A stretch of 64,000 nt of DNA from Hypoxylon rubiginosum (lineage: Eukaryota > Ascomycota > Sordariomycetes > Xylariales > Hypoxylaceae), in the NCBI GenBank assembly GCA_902806565.1, contig CADCXA010000053.1, forward strand, positions 682,001 through 746,000. Reading direction: 5' to 3'. A model generated the notes under the pieces. That model was not told the origin of the DNA, searched no databases, and worked only from the letters and a program-made list of their open reading frames with translations. The translations under genes were made by a program, and so were the position numbers. Shown in pieces: positions 33,844 through 45,144 of the stretch. Each line of letters starts with the position of its first letter. Positions within the stretch are counted from its first letter, which is position 1.

Positions 33844-35334
33844 ATGTCGGTGTCGGTCAGCGAGAACTTCCTCTCCCAGTACCTGGAGCATCTGCCCGGA
33901 ACTACGTTTAGGAAACTATACCAGCAGCCCTCTACGACCCTAGCCATCTTCCGTCGCATGCTTCCACACATAGGTAAGGGCCCGCTTGACAAGAGTCAGA
34001 AAACCGACAGTTGCTTACCACGATGAACAGCTAAGACGCTTGTAATGGCCCTCCTCTATTCGCCCACACCTTGGTCCCTCTCCGATCTCGACCTTTGGAT
34101 CAAACCCTCCGCAACCCGCGAGAAAGACCAGGCCATCGCCATTCTCCGCTCTCTCCATATAATACAGCCTCAATCTGTTACCCTCACAGTCAACTTTAGA
34201 AATAGCCTACGACTAGCCTTGGAAGGCGGCGGTGACCATAACTCGTTTGGTGTACTGTCCACCCACCCGATCTCTGCCGAAGTCGACCAGCCGTTCCTAG
34301 ATAAATACGCGAGGAAGAAATGGGACGACATCCTTCATTATGTCGTTTCCGCTACCGGTCTTACAGGCATGGGCCAGGGTTCTAACGGTCCTAATAAATC
34401 AGTAAAGGAACTGCTCCTAGCCGGCCGCTTAGTCGACCGTACTGCTATGGGGGACCTTAAGATCACACATATTGGGTTTTCCTTCCTGCTACAGGAGCCC
34501 AATGCCCAAGTCTGGGCTCTGCTGCTCCTTTGGCTACAGGCAGTCGACGCAGCTCACGCTAGCGGCACCGCGCCGGACATGGATAGCGTGGACATGTTAT
34601 CCTTCTTCTTTATGCTAGCCTCTCTTCAGTTTGGACGCGCATACAGCACTGATGCCCTTACGGAGAGCCGGAGGAATATGTTGCCCTTCCTTATAGACTT
34701 TGGTCTAATCTATATTCCGCCGAACGACAAGAGCCAGTTCTTCCCCACGCGACTGGCAACGACTCTGACGAGTAACGAGAGTGCCCTTCGGAGTATCAGC
34801 GCTGGTTTCTCTGCCGTCGGCAACGCGACGAGCGATGATCAGGACAAGTGCACCATCATCCTCGAGACCAACTTCCGAATGTACGCGTATGTGTACTCGC
34901 CGCTACAGATTGCCGTGCTGGCACTCTTCGCCGACCTCAAGTACCGCTTCAAGGGTCTCGTGTCGGGCCACCTGACACGCAAGTCTATCAAGCAGGCTGT
35001 CAGCCACGGCATCACGTCCGAGCAGATCGTCTCGTACCTGTCGACCCACGCCCACGAGCAGATGTACCAGAACGCCGCCGCCACCAACAAGCCGGTCCTG
35101 CCGCCCGTCGTCATCGACCAGATCCGCCTCTGGCAGCTCGACACGGAGCGCATCTCCACCCGCGACGGCTACCTGTTCAAGGACTTCGACGAGTACAAGG
35201 AGTACAAGGCCGTCGCCGATTTCGCCGACAACATCGGTGTCTGCGCGTGGCGCAACGACAAGAAGGGCATTTTCTTCGCCACTAAGATCGAGCAGATTAA
35301 GGACTTTATGAAGTCGCAGAAGAAAGCAAACTAA
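33844..35334 (+). CDS. TFB2: TFIIH core subunit Tfb2 (p52)
   Basis: Two exons, 33844-33973 and 34031-35334, encode 477 residues (yeast Tfb2 is 513). The 57-nt intron is phase 1 and joins RRMLPHIA to KTLVMALLYSPTPW. Family blocks are visible: YLEHLPGTTFRKLYQQPS, KWDDILHYVVSATG, FSFLLQEPNAQVWALLLLWL, FIVETNFR-type (IILETNFRMYAYV), FKGLVSGHLTR, and the C-terminal dimer domain with IRLWQLDTERISTRDGYLF. Tfb2 anchors the XPB/Ssl2 translocase and pairs with Tfb5 in TFIIH, acting in promoter opening and nucleotide excision repair. No anomaly is seen. Confidence 0.96.
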
Positions 35335-36092
35335 GTTGAGAATACCCAAGGAAGAGGGAGGTACTGCGATATGGTACATAACCCGAGCCGCGTATAGCAT
35401 CATTTTGTCTGATCTAATCGATCACGGAGCATCGGATATGGGAGTTGGTCGGTTGCGGGTTTTGCATTGGGATGACGGTAGGAATGAATTAGCATATGTT
35501 TACGACATGAATAAAAGGAGTTGAATGCCTTCATACGAGGCCGTGGCAGGGGCTACGATGGGTAGGTAGGCTACCTAGGTAGGTAAAATAAAATATTTGG
35601 CTCAGGGGTATCGAAAAGACCTCTGAGATGAGACGGTTATTTACTCCGGTCACTTCACTTTGGTTTTTCTGATTATGAATGATATAGTCCATTGTTCTAC
35701 CTATCAGGTCAGGACTAGTCGTGTCTGGCCTGTTTTTTTTTCTTTTTGGAGGGTTTTTACCTATGCTTTATCCCTAACGCCGATTCCGATTTACATATAT
35801 CGTACAAAGTTGAAAGCTAATGCTTCCAGGTATATCCTACATAAATACCGCTGCTGGGCATAGCTGGACGGACGATTACTATACGATGGATGTCACCATT
35901 ATATAGTGTTCGACCGTCTTACTGTTGAAATATCCATACCGAAGTATTCCTTCTCAACGCGCATTCCCAGATACTGCAGACGGTAACAAAAGCTCCGGCG
36001 AGTTTAATAATCTCTCGTGAGAGATCACTCGCATCCCCCCTATCCGAATCGAGTTGGGATAGGAATAGGAGCTAGTAAAAGCAAAGACTCCT
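35335..36092. other. Intergenic, converging 3' ends
   Basis: A 758-nt region between TFB2 (+) and the low-complexity gene (-). It contains a GGTAGGTAGG run and a TACCTAGGTA palindrome at 35572-35581. No gene is seen. Confidence 0.5.
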
Positions 36093-38915
36093 TTACTTGG
36101 GGCTGGTATTTCCGCCCTTCTTGCCGCCGCTGAACATGCGACCGACCCATCCCTTGCCCTTCTTCTTGTCTCCTTTACCGTCGATACTGCCGGTACTCTC
36201 GTCATCGTCCTTGCTGTCCTTATCACCCTTGGTGGCCTCCTTAATAGAAGCCTCATCGTTGGCCTCCTTAGTAGAAGCCTCGTCGTTAGCCTCCGTCATG
36301 CTACCACCACTGCCACTGCCGTTACCATTTACCTTACTTCCTCCTGCTCCTTCTCCTGCTTCTGTTCCCGCTCCAGATCCTTCCGCTCCTGCCTCCCCCT
36401 TCCCCTTATCAACCTGACTATCACCATACGCGGGGTAGACGCCGAAGAACTGGGCGCGGGGGTCGTCGTCCGTCATGGTGCCGCCGCTGGGGAGGCAGTC
36501 GGGCAGGCCGAAGCGGCGCGCGTACGCCTGCTGGAACCGGTGCATGCTGCCGAGCGAGTCGTTATTGGCACAAATGGACTCCATGTACCGGAACGTGCGC
36601 CGCAGCCGCGCCGCGTCGTCCAGCAGGAGCGCCGCGTCGCTGAGGAGCGAGTGCGGCGATCGGGGCCGAGACGGGAGGGGCGGGAGGGGCGGGGATGTGT
36701 CCGAGGAACCTGAACCCGAACCCGAGGCGGTGGCCGCGGCCGTGCCCTGCGTTTGCATCTGCGTCTGCTGCTGGGGTCGGGGGCGCGACTGGGTGTAGGT
36801 GGGCAGGTGGCTGACGCGGGCGATGTTGGCAGTCGTGTACGACGTAGGGAGTCCGGCGGCGGAAGCGCCCGTCTTGCTAGTGGTAGCCTTGGACGAGGAC
36901 GGCTTCGGGGGCAGCATGGACTGCTGCGCGTGCGCGGCGACGATGGTGTCTAGGTTCTTGGGCTCCAGCATCTCGTTCTTGAAGCGGTCCTGCAGGGCCA
37001 TGAAGCGGCCGATCCAGAACTGGAAGTCGTGTGCTTCGTATACCATGTTAGGGTTCTTGTGGTGCTTCTTTTCGACGACGTCGTCGCCGCCGCCGCCTCC
37101 TGGGGCCGGGGCCGGGGTGGTGGCGGTCGAACGAGCGCTGACGCTGGGGGCGGAGGGGCCCTGGAAGGGGGTGCCCTCGCGGGTGCTCGGGGCGATGGAG
37201 GAGCCGTAGCCTAGGGCGGAGCCCGAGCGCTTCGAGGCCGAGTTGGAGTTGGAGTCCGCCATGGAGGACGACGAGGGCTTGCGCGATGCGCCGCTGCGGC
37301 CAAAGCTACTGAGGGAAGTGCGCGAGAACGTGGCCGATAGGTTGGAAAATAGGCCTAGTGTGCGCGCTCGAGGGATGGCACTCGACTGCTTGGATGGCGA
37401 TGCCTTGGATTTCGGAAGCTTGGAGGTAGGTATGTCTCTAAAGACGTTCTTAGCCTTCGAAGCAAATGTCTGTCGAGGCAGCTTAGAAGTTGCGGAAGTA
37501 GGCAATTTGGATGCGGGGAGGTCTGCAAGCTCGTCCTCCTGTTGCTGCGCGATGGGCGTTTGTGGTTGTTGCTGCGGTAGCGTAGAGAGGGGTGTAGGAA
37601 ACTCCTGGAAAGTGTTCTGAGATTGCGGCTCTGCAATTGGGGACAGGGTTGGCCGGGGCAGTTTAGAAGTAGATGCGGCTGCCTGAATAGAGCTGTTGGT
37701 ACTCTGAATGAAGCTGTAGGTATCGGTACGCTGCACTCCGCTGGGTCTCGGTTTCTTGGGCAGGTTCCTAGTGTTAGGCAATAGCAGGCTGTCTCTGGCT
37801 CTTGCGCCGAGACCACTCACAGAACCGTTAGGCGGGGTGTTCTCTTCCTGGAATCGAGAAAGAGCCGCTGAGGTTTGGGAAGGCGTTAGGGCCAATTTGG
37901 GTACCGGGAGAGTACTTTGCTGGTTGCCCGAGTTGTCGTTGTCGCGCTGAGGGGAACGCTTGCGGGGAGACTGGGGGGAAGTATACGGTTTGGGCAGGTT
38001 GCTCATCGTCTTTGACGGTCGAAGGTGGCCAGGTGTCAGTCTGTTAAAGTCGCCTCGCGATACGGAAGTCGGTAGAGAAGAATATCCTACGCCTGTGGTA
38101 GGGTGACTGGTAAGCGGGCCGGGATGGTTGTCAGCGCCCTGGTGGCTAGGTCGACGGCTCGTTGACGCAGTGACCGGCGAATAGCCCGTGGTATGATGGC
38201 TCGACGACGGGCCAGCAGGTGTGAAACCAGCTAACAGATTTCCGGATGACGTTGCTTCCAAGGGTTGGTGCTCGTAAATCGTATTAACTGGCAGTGGTGT
38301 ACGAGATCGCTGCGAAGTGGGCGGCATGCCTTCTGAGTGTCGACCGCGACCGCGACTGCGACTAACTACGGCGGCGCTTCTGCTTAACGGAATGCCGCCC
38401 CTGGCACCTGGTCCTCCTCCCCGTCCACCCCGTCCTCCACGTTCTCCCCGTCCTCGTCCCAATCCTCTACTGGCTCCCATTTCTCTAAACCCTCTCTCAT
38501 TATCTCCTCCCTGAGACTGGAAACCCGGTGTGTACTCTGACGGCGGGATGTATGAATCGGCATGATCCCTAAGGTAGGGTCTCCGCTGCCGAACATGTGG
38601 ACCAACTCCGGCAGTAGGGAGCGGTCCTGGAGAAGGTCTCGTAAAGGCTCTTGCGGGGCCGCTTGTAGAGACGCCTGTCGGGGTGCTTGTCGAGTCTCGT
38701 GTTAAGGCGCTTGTCGAGGCGCCTGCCGAAGCCAGCATGGGGACTCCTGTCTGTGCTCGAACTGGAGCTGCTGTCGGGGCGCTTGTCGAGTCTCCTGCCG
38801 GGGCTCGAGCTAGAGCTCCTGTCGAGGGTCGCATTGAGGCTCCTGTCGGGGCGCCTGTCGAGGCTCGTACGGGGGGTCCCCCAGGGGGTCGTAAAGGCCA
38901 AGTTGGCGAAGACAT
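36093..38915 (-). CDS. Low-complexity Ser/Pro/Gly-rich protein with a conserved C-terminal module, unknown function
   Basis: A single exon of 940 residues. The longer open frame starts at TTG (38993), so I use the first ATG, at 38915 (MSSPTWPLRPPGG). Residues about 10-95 are an imperfect Ala/Ser/Thr/Gly repeat. An RG/GG-rich patch (RGRGERGGRGGRGG) lies near residue 160-170. Most of the protein is disordered. Two ordered, conserved-looking segments stand out: MVYEAHDFQFWIGRFMALQD at about 618-640, and RRTFRYMESICANNDSL with QAYARRFGLPDCLP at about 770-805. The end is Lys-rich (GWVGRMFSGGKKG). I recall similar helical segments in uncharacterised fungal proteins but know no function. The RGG patch would suit RNA binding, which is speculative. 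Confidence 0.8.
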   Translation of the reverse strand: MSSPTWPLRPPGGPPVRASTGAPTGASMRPSTGALARAPAGDSTSAPTAAPVRAQTGVPMLASAGASTSALTRDSTSTPTGVSTSGPARAFTRPSPGPLPTAGVGPHVRQRRPYLRDHADSYIPPSEYTPGFQSQGGDNERGFREMGASRGLGRGRGERGGRGGRGGGPGARGGIPLSRSAAVVSRSRGRGRHSEGMPPTSQRSRTPLPVNTIYEHQPLEATSSGNLLAGFTPAGPSSSHHTTGYSPVTASTSRRPSHQGADNHPGPLTSHPTTGVGYSSLPTSVSRGDFNRLTPGHLRPSKTMSNLPKPYTSPQSPRKRSPQRDNDNSGNQQSTLPVPKLALTPSQTSAALSRFQEENTPPNGSVSGLGARARDSLLLPNTRNLPKKPRPSGVQRTDTYSFIQSTNSSIQAAASTSKLPRPTLSPIAEPQSQNTFQEFPTPLSTLPQQQPQTPIAQQQEDELADLPASKLPTSATSKLPRQTFASKAKNVFRDIPTSKLPKSKASPSKQSSAIPRARTLGLFSNLSATFSRTSLSSFGRSGASRKPSSSSMADSNSNSASKRSGSALGYGSSIAPSTREGTPFQGPSAPSVSARSTATTPAPAPGGGGGDDVVEKKHHKNPNMVYEAHDFQFWIGRFMALQDRFKNEMLEPKNLDTIVAAHAQQSMLPPKPSSSKATTSKTGASAAGLPTSYTTANIARVSHLPTYTQSRPRPQQQTQMQTQGTAAATASGSGSGSSDTSPPLPPLPSRPRSPHSLLSDAALLLDDAARLRRTFRYMESICANNDSLGSMHRFQQAYARRFGLPDCLPSGGTMTDDDPRAQFFGVYPAYGDSQVDKGKGEAGAEGSGAGTEAGEGAGGSKVNGNGSGSGGSMTEANDEASTKEANDEASIKEATKGDKDSKDDDESTGSIDGKGDKKKGKGWVGRMFSGGKKGGNTSPK
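38640..38885 (-). repeat. Degenerate coding minisatellite in the N-terminus of the low-complexity gene
   Basis: Imperfect repeats around the core GTCGAGGCTCCTGTCGGGGC (plus strand) encode Ala/Ser/Thr/Gly/Pro/Arg-rich peptide such as RASTGAPTGAS and STSAPTAAPVRAQTG. The units are diverged in length and sequence. Confidence 0.75.
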
Positions 38916-40021
38916 AGTCGGAGGATAAACCTGTGCGCCTCTTCGGTGGCGATCAAAACTTCGATATAGATTATAAAGAGTATCGTCCGCCAAAACCTGA
39001 ATAAGCTGATGGCGAAGTCGAAGTGCAGCTTAGCAAGTTGCAAGACAGTGATACACGTTACTGTGATGAGTTTACGAAGAAAAGATATGATCTCGCAGAA
39101 GGCACTTAAAAGATCTTGATGCGGGAGGTTATCATTATGTTCCTGGTTCTGTTGATGTTCAGGTGCCATGAGGAAGTAGGCAAATGATTTGGGGCTCGGT
39201 AGTAGTGCTGCTGAAAAGAAATTCCAAGAGCAAATCCTGTTGCTCGCGAGATATGGAAAAAAGGGCAACAAGCAAAATGCAAACTATCGTCAAGGCGATT
39301 GGCAGTAATTCGATTGGCTGGTTGTGGGGGACGATATGGAGGCGACAACAAGGTCATGGTGGCCGAAGCTTCTATACATGCGTACATCTGAAGCCCCTCT
39401 TTCTCGAAGCACATTCCCGACATATACTCTGACGGTGCTTTCCAAGATATGTTATAGACGTGTTGGAAGGTAACCGCTTTCCTTGGACAGCATAGGAGCT
39501 ATGGGCCATGATCTAACCCCTTTTTGCCCTCACGGACACTCCCGTCACCCTCCGTTGATGGTACAGGTCGGAAGGCTTCACCGTAGACACTATATTATAA
39601 ACCGTACTACATAATACCTCATGAAGGTAATTATAGGGCTATATATATATATATATACTACGAGTCATTCTACATCTACGTGAGCTTGTATGTACTCCAC
39701 TTGCTGGGAACCAATTTCGACAATGGAGATCGGCTTCTATCGTCTAGTCAAGATAGTGCTCAAAGTCATCAGTAGTTAGTGAAGTACGTTAGATGTCTAT
39801 CGAAAAACTACCTTCCTAAGGTTTGCTCTAACATGGCTGGCTTGTGAATACTGCTGTGGTTAATGGACGAATATTTAACAAAAATAGTAGACGTAAGGGG
39901 CTATTAACACTTAGGATCTGGGATGTCTCTAGGTTAGGTACGATAACGTTGAAAAAGGCGCATCGCACATTGTAAGACGCGTATTGGAGTGTTCAATGGT
40001 CTAGTTTCATTGTATCTCCTG
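38916..40021. other. Intergenic 1.1 kb
   Basis: The region 5' of the low-complexity gene (-) and 3' of the TANGO2-like gene (-). It holds a (TA)n run around 39640-39657. No coding sequence is apparent. Confidence 0.5.
39640..39657. repeat. TA dinucleotide microsatellite
   Basis: About nine TA units in intergenic DNA. Confidence 0.85.
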
Positions 40022-41041
40022 TTAATCTTCTATTCTAAACTTGAAGGTCTCGTCCCCCTTTCCTCTCTCAACCGGGTTTCCGTGTGAGTCGAATAACGCC
40101 CGCTCTTTATACGTCATGTTGCCCTCCCAGTCTAAAAGGACAATTGTCTGTCTCTGGGTACCATAAGCACCTTTCATAAAGTAGCCGTGAGCATCCTTGT
40201 GTTCTTCCTGATCGCTATAGTCTTCGATCTCATCGAAAGCCGCCTTTGCTCTACCCTCATCGGCAGCAGTAGCCATCTCTTGCCAACCTTGGTCTTCTGC
40301 AAAGCTTCGGATGAATACGGACCGTCGCAGCGCATCCATGTGTTGTTGGAAAGTCATCTTTGGCTCCAAGGGCAATGTGTCGTGATCAAGAACCTCGAAA
40401 AGTCGGTCTATTAGGCCCTCTTCGTTTAGATCCTTCTCCACAGCTTCATGTATCGCATCCACCATCAACTTCTTCCCGATTTTGATCTTCTCCCATGTTG
40501 CGGGCTCTGAGTAGACGGCGTTGCTGAGCCCGTATGTGTGTCCCCGCTCCCCGCCAATCCACGGAACCTCGCCGACGTGGTCCCACCTATTGGAGATGAT
40601 AGCCAGCGGCTTGATGTTTTCTTCCGTCTTCTGCTTCAAATCGCCGCAGACGAGAGAGAATCCGCCGACGCCCTTGAGCGCGCGACCCTCTAGCATAGAG
40701 TGGACGAAGTCGTCTAGACCGAGGCCGGCGGGGGCGCCGAACCAGGCTTTCGCGACGCTGCCGCGACTCTTGACACCGGCGATTGCGTGATCCGGATCCG
40801 GGTCATCTTCGCTCGACTCCCGGTAATTCGTCAACACGGCAAAACGTCCGCTCTTGGTGACGCCCATCCATGTGCCGCGTTCTTTACGGTACAGGTCCCG
40901 GGATGATAAAATCTTCTCCCCCGAAGGTTGATGGGTCCACCAATGGGGCCGGCTGGTGGGTCTCAAGACATATTCGTCCCGGTTGTCGATGACGATGAGC
41001 GCATACTTGGGATGCGCGGTTGTGATGAGAACGATGCACAT
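40022..41041 (-). CDS. NRDE-family protein, TANGO2 homologue
   Basis: A single exon of 339 residues. It begins MCIVLITTAHPKYALIVIDN and then RDEYVLRPT. Cys2 and the NRDE motif (residues 20-23) define the family, which has an Ntn-hydrolase-like fold. Other family features are GTWMGVTKSGRFAVLTNYRE, SRGSVAKAWF and LSNAVYSEPATWEKIKIGK. The C-terminal GAYGTQRQTIVLLDWEGNMTYKER carries the usual substrate-strand signature. TANGO2 proteins are implicated in Golgi organisation, mitochondrial metabolism and haem handling, and the precise activity is debated. Length is slightly above the roughly 280-residue animal form, as is common in fungi. No intron or anomaly is visible. Confidence 0.95.
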   Translation of the reverse strand: MCIVLITTAHPKYALIVIDNRDEYVLRPTSRPHWWTHQPSGEKILSSRDLYRKERGTWMGVTKSGRFAVLTNYRESSEDDPDPDHAIAGVKSRGSVAKAWFGAPAGLGLDDFVHSMLEGRALKGVGGFSLVCGDLKQKTEENIKPLAIISNRWDHVGEVPWIGGERGHTYGLSNAVYSEPATWEKIKIGKKLMVDAIHEAVEKDLNEEGLIDRLFEVLDHDTLPLEPKMTFQQHMDALRRSVFIRSFAEDQGWQEMATAADEGRAKAAFDEIEDYSDQEEHKDAHGYFMKGAYGTQRQTIVLLDWEGNMTYKERALFDSHGNPVERGKGDETFKFRIED

Positions 41042-42699
41042 GATGTCAAAACCCCCATGGACAGCTTCTCTTTTACGTGTTTGATATTCAAATGCCTAGG
41101 TATGCTAGGTAAAGTATGGTTGGTAAATCAAGTGGACGAAGTTAGGTAGTGGCCGGAGTAAAGAACTCGGATGCACAAATATGGACGAATATGTAGAAAC
41201 GAAAAAAAAGTCGCCGTCTTCGCCACCGTCTTAGAAAATGTCTGTGTCAGACGCACAAGCTCGTCGATCTGCTGATAGCCGCACACAGATGGGATTTTCC
41301 CTTCGCACAACTCAGCAGCGTCTAGGGTTAAAATAATGTACAATAATGTACAGGTGAGACGACGGTGATCCCAATAGTGGTGTGACACGTCTCATGTGAA
41401 ATTCGACGTTGGAGGCGCTGGGTTGTAGACCGCCTAGACCAGCTGTGCATTTGTGCATTTGTGCATTGCGCAGGGCATTCAGGCATTCTAGCTGACACAT
41501 GCGACTTCGGCTGTGGGTGTCGTTACGCCGTGTGCTTCCTTGGGCTTAGCAGCCTGGCAGCCAAGCAGAAGCAGCTTAGCAGGCTAATAAGGGTTGAGTA
41601 TCTCACTGTCGGGCAAGCATGGGTGGCTAATAGCTACAGTAATAGTGCTAATAACGGCCACTGCCGAGAAGTGGCTACATGCGTGGAGTATCTCACCTAG
41701 GACCTATTTAGGTACAAATTGGGGCGGGTTGTTTTCAGCTGCTAGGCGAATTAGGGTAGGCCCGGGGTAGGATGGAACGCCACAACGGACAGCAATACCC
41801 CTGTTACGAATTGCACGAATTACAAGAATTGCACAGCGCCGGCTTTAAAAATCAAGATCTTCCCCCTTACTTTTTTCGCCAACGTGCCAGTTCCGTCGTT
41901 CCAGCGACATCCCATGACTACGTGCAAGGAAGGTTGCTCGCCTTAAATCATACCCGAGATTGGGCAACAATACTTCTCAACACTTTCTATCCCAAGTGGA
42001 TCGTACCGTCGTGACCCTTAAGGATGATAAGGACTTGGAATATCGTACATACCTACATCGGCCTGTTGTCTGTCGTGGTATCATGCACAGAACAATATGG
42101 GTGGCACCTTTACGTTTTCACCAATGCTCTCACCATCTCCCCCATGAAGAATACAGGCCATACGTACCTACATGTAGTGTATCATTTCGCTACTTGCCAA
42201 TAACAGGTACCACAAGAAATTGCCGGAACCAAACGTACCTAGGTATCCAATCACGATAACTATTGCGGGAGCTCTTGCATCTGGTAGGACACAGTAAAGA
42301 GATGGCCATAGCCGGCCGGCCTTGTCCGAATTCCCAGGGCGATCGCCGCAAATTCAATAGTACGTCAGATATGTATGCAACTTCTAATATGTAGAGGTAA
42401 GTACACATTGCACACGTACTCAAGATATGTACGTGAGGTAGGTAATAACGAGGACTCTTACACCTTACACCTTGCCCCTATCTGAAGGATAAAGTTGTTG
42501 CTCTGCATTAGGTACGATACATATACTTGGTTGTTGGAGAATCTTGAAGCATCAACATACCTCAACGTCACATCTTCCCTACGTCTTCTGCCTTCGTCTT
42601 CTGCCTTAGCCACGTCCGCGTTCATGTTAACCCTATAATTACGGTCCTTGCTCATAACCGTCCAACCAAGCCTCATTAATTAGCATAGGAACATCGGCA
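41042..42699. other. Divergent 1.7 kb intergenic region
   Basis: Lies upstream of the TANGO2-like gene (-) and the gene at 42700 (+). It contains TGTGCATT x3 (41444-41467), a doubled AATAATGTAC near 41332-41351, a near-copy of the palindrome at 41096, and a perfect TACCTAGGTA at 42236-42245. No gene is seen. Confidence 0.5.
41444..41467. repeat. Tandem repeat, TGTGCATT x3
   Basis: Three perfect 8-bp copies, in the promoter-side region of the TANGO2-like gene. Confidence 0.95.
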
Positions 42700-44820
42700 A
42701 TGGCTTCCTTGGCCATCAATCGCATGTCGGTCGGCAGCTTGGACGAAGATCAGTTCTACAGCGCTCCGTCCAGTCGCATTGCTACCCGACATGCCAGTCT
42801 TGCCCCACGCAATCTGCAAGAAGAGCCGGTCCAAGAGGCTTTGTCGTCAGAGCCTCTCGTCTCGGTCCGTCAGCCCGGTTATGCCGTCCCCGCGGCACCG
42901 CCGGAGAACATAAGTCCGATGCCGAAACTTGCATCGAGGTCGACGTGGGCTACCCCTTTCACGATGCGCCATCATCATGACCCAAAGCACCATCATTTCT
43001 GCCCGAAGCCTATCGGCCGCCGTCTCCACAGGACATTTCACGGTACATCGGAGAGTCTTCCACTACTTCAACCACTCGCGAATGAACTAGAAGCCGAGCG
43101 TAGTGGCTATACAACTCCTATCATCTCTTCTCCGGGTTCTTCAATTGCTATGAACCGCCGGAGTTCAGCATATTGCGGCAACCCGTCTCCTCTCTCGGGG
43201 AAATTGCAGTACCCGGCCGACTCCCCGCTCGACAACCTGATCAGCATCAATAAGCAAGGAACCGATTCTATCGTTTGCAATATCCGCGCTTATTTATCAG
43301 GCAAGAAACACAATGATTGCTCATCCCCGCGGCGAGGCATGCTAGAAAATAGGAACGAGAATCGGCCACTCTCGTGGAGGTTTCGGACAGACCCGAATAC
43401 TCGCAAAGGTGGCCAAACACGGGCTAGTGAGACCACAGAGGACAGTTACTTAGTAACAACGAACGATATTGCAGGAATCCTTGATATCGTCATTACCGGT
43501 ATTCGCCGCATCCACGATGAAGGACCAAACGCCGGATGCCTCTCGATGCTACTGCCCCAGGAGGCACTGCTGAAGCCGATTCCCAACTTGAAGGCCATCA
43601 TTCCTATGTCACCAACCATTGCCGATCCCGCCACGACAATCAGCTCTGTTCAGCCTTCCTTCAGCCTGCCGAGTTGCCCCCGGAATCAGGGAAATTATCT
43701 CGACACTGCTCGAACGACATTCATCTCTCGACAGAGCATCACGGAAGTTACTTAGGGGTCATCTCCGGATAGCCTGGTTCGTGACGCAGCTAGGGAGCCT
43801 TATCCGAGCGTCATCGGATCACGAGAGATTTTCCGAAACGTGTCTACGCGTGGTTCGCCATCGGTTACTTCGAATGCACCATCACCAGGCGATCCGCGAA
43901 TGTTGAGCCCTATGCTTAGCCCTACGCTAGAAGAATTGAGTGATACCCTCGAGCCAGACCCTCGAAATCAAAGGCGCTCAACATCTGAACCGGTCAGCCC
44001 TAGGGCATCTTTTAGAAACCTCAAGTCCTCGGTCCCTCGTCGAGATGGTTCGATGACATGCTTTCCAAAGCTTCTTTCGCGGTCGTCCACAAGCGATTGG
44101 TTGACCCCTTTGGGCATATTCGAGGAATCCAGCTTGACTCAATACAGAGCAACCATGAGAGCAACCATGTCCGATCTTTATGCCCGCGGCGTGGACGCGC
44201 ACTCCGGAGCGAATGTCTCCAAGCCTCTAGAAATGCTTGAGGAATCGCCGCGTCAAACACCGGCCCCGGTTGAATATTTTCCGTTTACTGTATCTGAATC
44301 GGAATGGTCCAGGAAATTGAGTGAGGCACCTGAAGCGTGGGATAAGAAGACAGGTCGCGCACTCGGCGCGGCTTCGCACCGCCGAAAGAGTACCTTCAAG
44401 CCAACGGAGGCCCGAAGTTCAGAACCGAGGCACGGCATTTTGGACACGCTGCGCCGCTACAGCTTCATGCCCTTATCCGATCAGACGCCGGAGAGTATCC
44501 GCGAGGTATCTCCCATTCCCGAAACACAGGCTGAAGTGTCGCTGCAAGCTGAGGGGGGAAGAAAGCGCTCGTCCAAGGAAATGCTGCAAGGAATTATCAA
44601 CGGGAAACCGGTATCGAATAAACCGTCCCGCAAGTCATCGCGGGTGTCGTCTGGGTCCAATGTCCAAGGTCAGCGGAGGGAGACAGGCTCATGGACAACG
44701 CAGAAAAGGCAGAGTGGACCTGCTGGTCGCGTGTCCTGCTCGGAGGACCAGACGCCACATGTTTGTGTGGACGAGTTGCTGACACCTCTATCGGGATCCG
44801 AAGTGGCTTACTTTGATTGA
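42700..44820 (+). pseudogene. Disordered fungal protein gene interrupted by one in-frame amber codon
   Basis: The frame from the ATG at 42700 runs to TAG at 43753-43755 (351 residues). It then continues open in the same frame to the stop at 44818-44820, giving 706 residues if the TAG were a sense codon. Around the stop the text is RQSITEVT-stop-GSSPDSLVRD. Both halves share the same composition: Ser/Pro/Arg-rich disordered protein, with ordered patches such as DSPLDNLISINKQG, TTNDIAGILDIVITGIRRI and SEWSRKLSEAPEAWDKKTGR. I see no GT-AG pair that removes the TAG and keeps frame. A TGG-to-TAG change (ITEVTW) is the simplest reading, because SITEVxW fits this kind of protein as I remember it. 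The 351-residue first half may still be made. I do not know the function. A sequencing error is the main alternative. Confidence 0.7.
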
Positions 44821-45144
44821 CTGAGATGATTAAACCGGAGTGGACACCTTTACCCGCGACCTCTAAGTTGTCTAGAAGTACCTAGGTAGTATTGAATGGT
44901 ACTATTAAGTCAAATTGGTCTTCGTACGCGTAAGTCAGATCCGTACCGCATTGTTTTCAATTAGACTTTATACAATTTGATTGAGAATCGATATCCCATC
45001 AATTCGCCTCAGGTGTTCAGCGCATTTTACATTTTACTCGTACAAGACCTTTTTTTCCCCCATATTTGTACACTTCAGACCCCCCGTTATCCGACCCAAG
45101 TTTTGAAATCCCCCTGCGCGCCAGGACGTGACAAGCCAGCCAGC
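44821..45144. other. Short intergenic region, converging 3' ends
   Basis: A 324-nt stretch with a TACCTAGGTA palindrome (44879-44888). No gene is seen. Confidence 0.5.
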
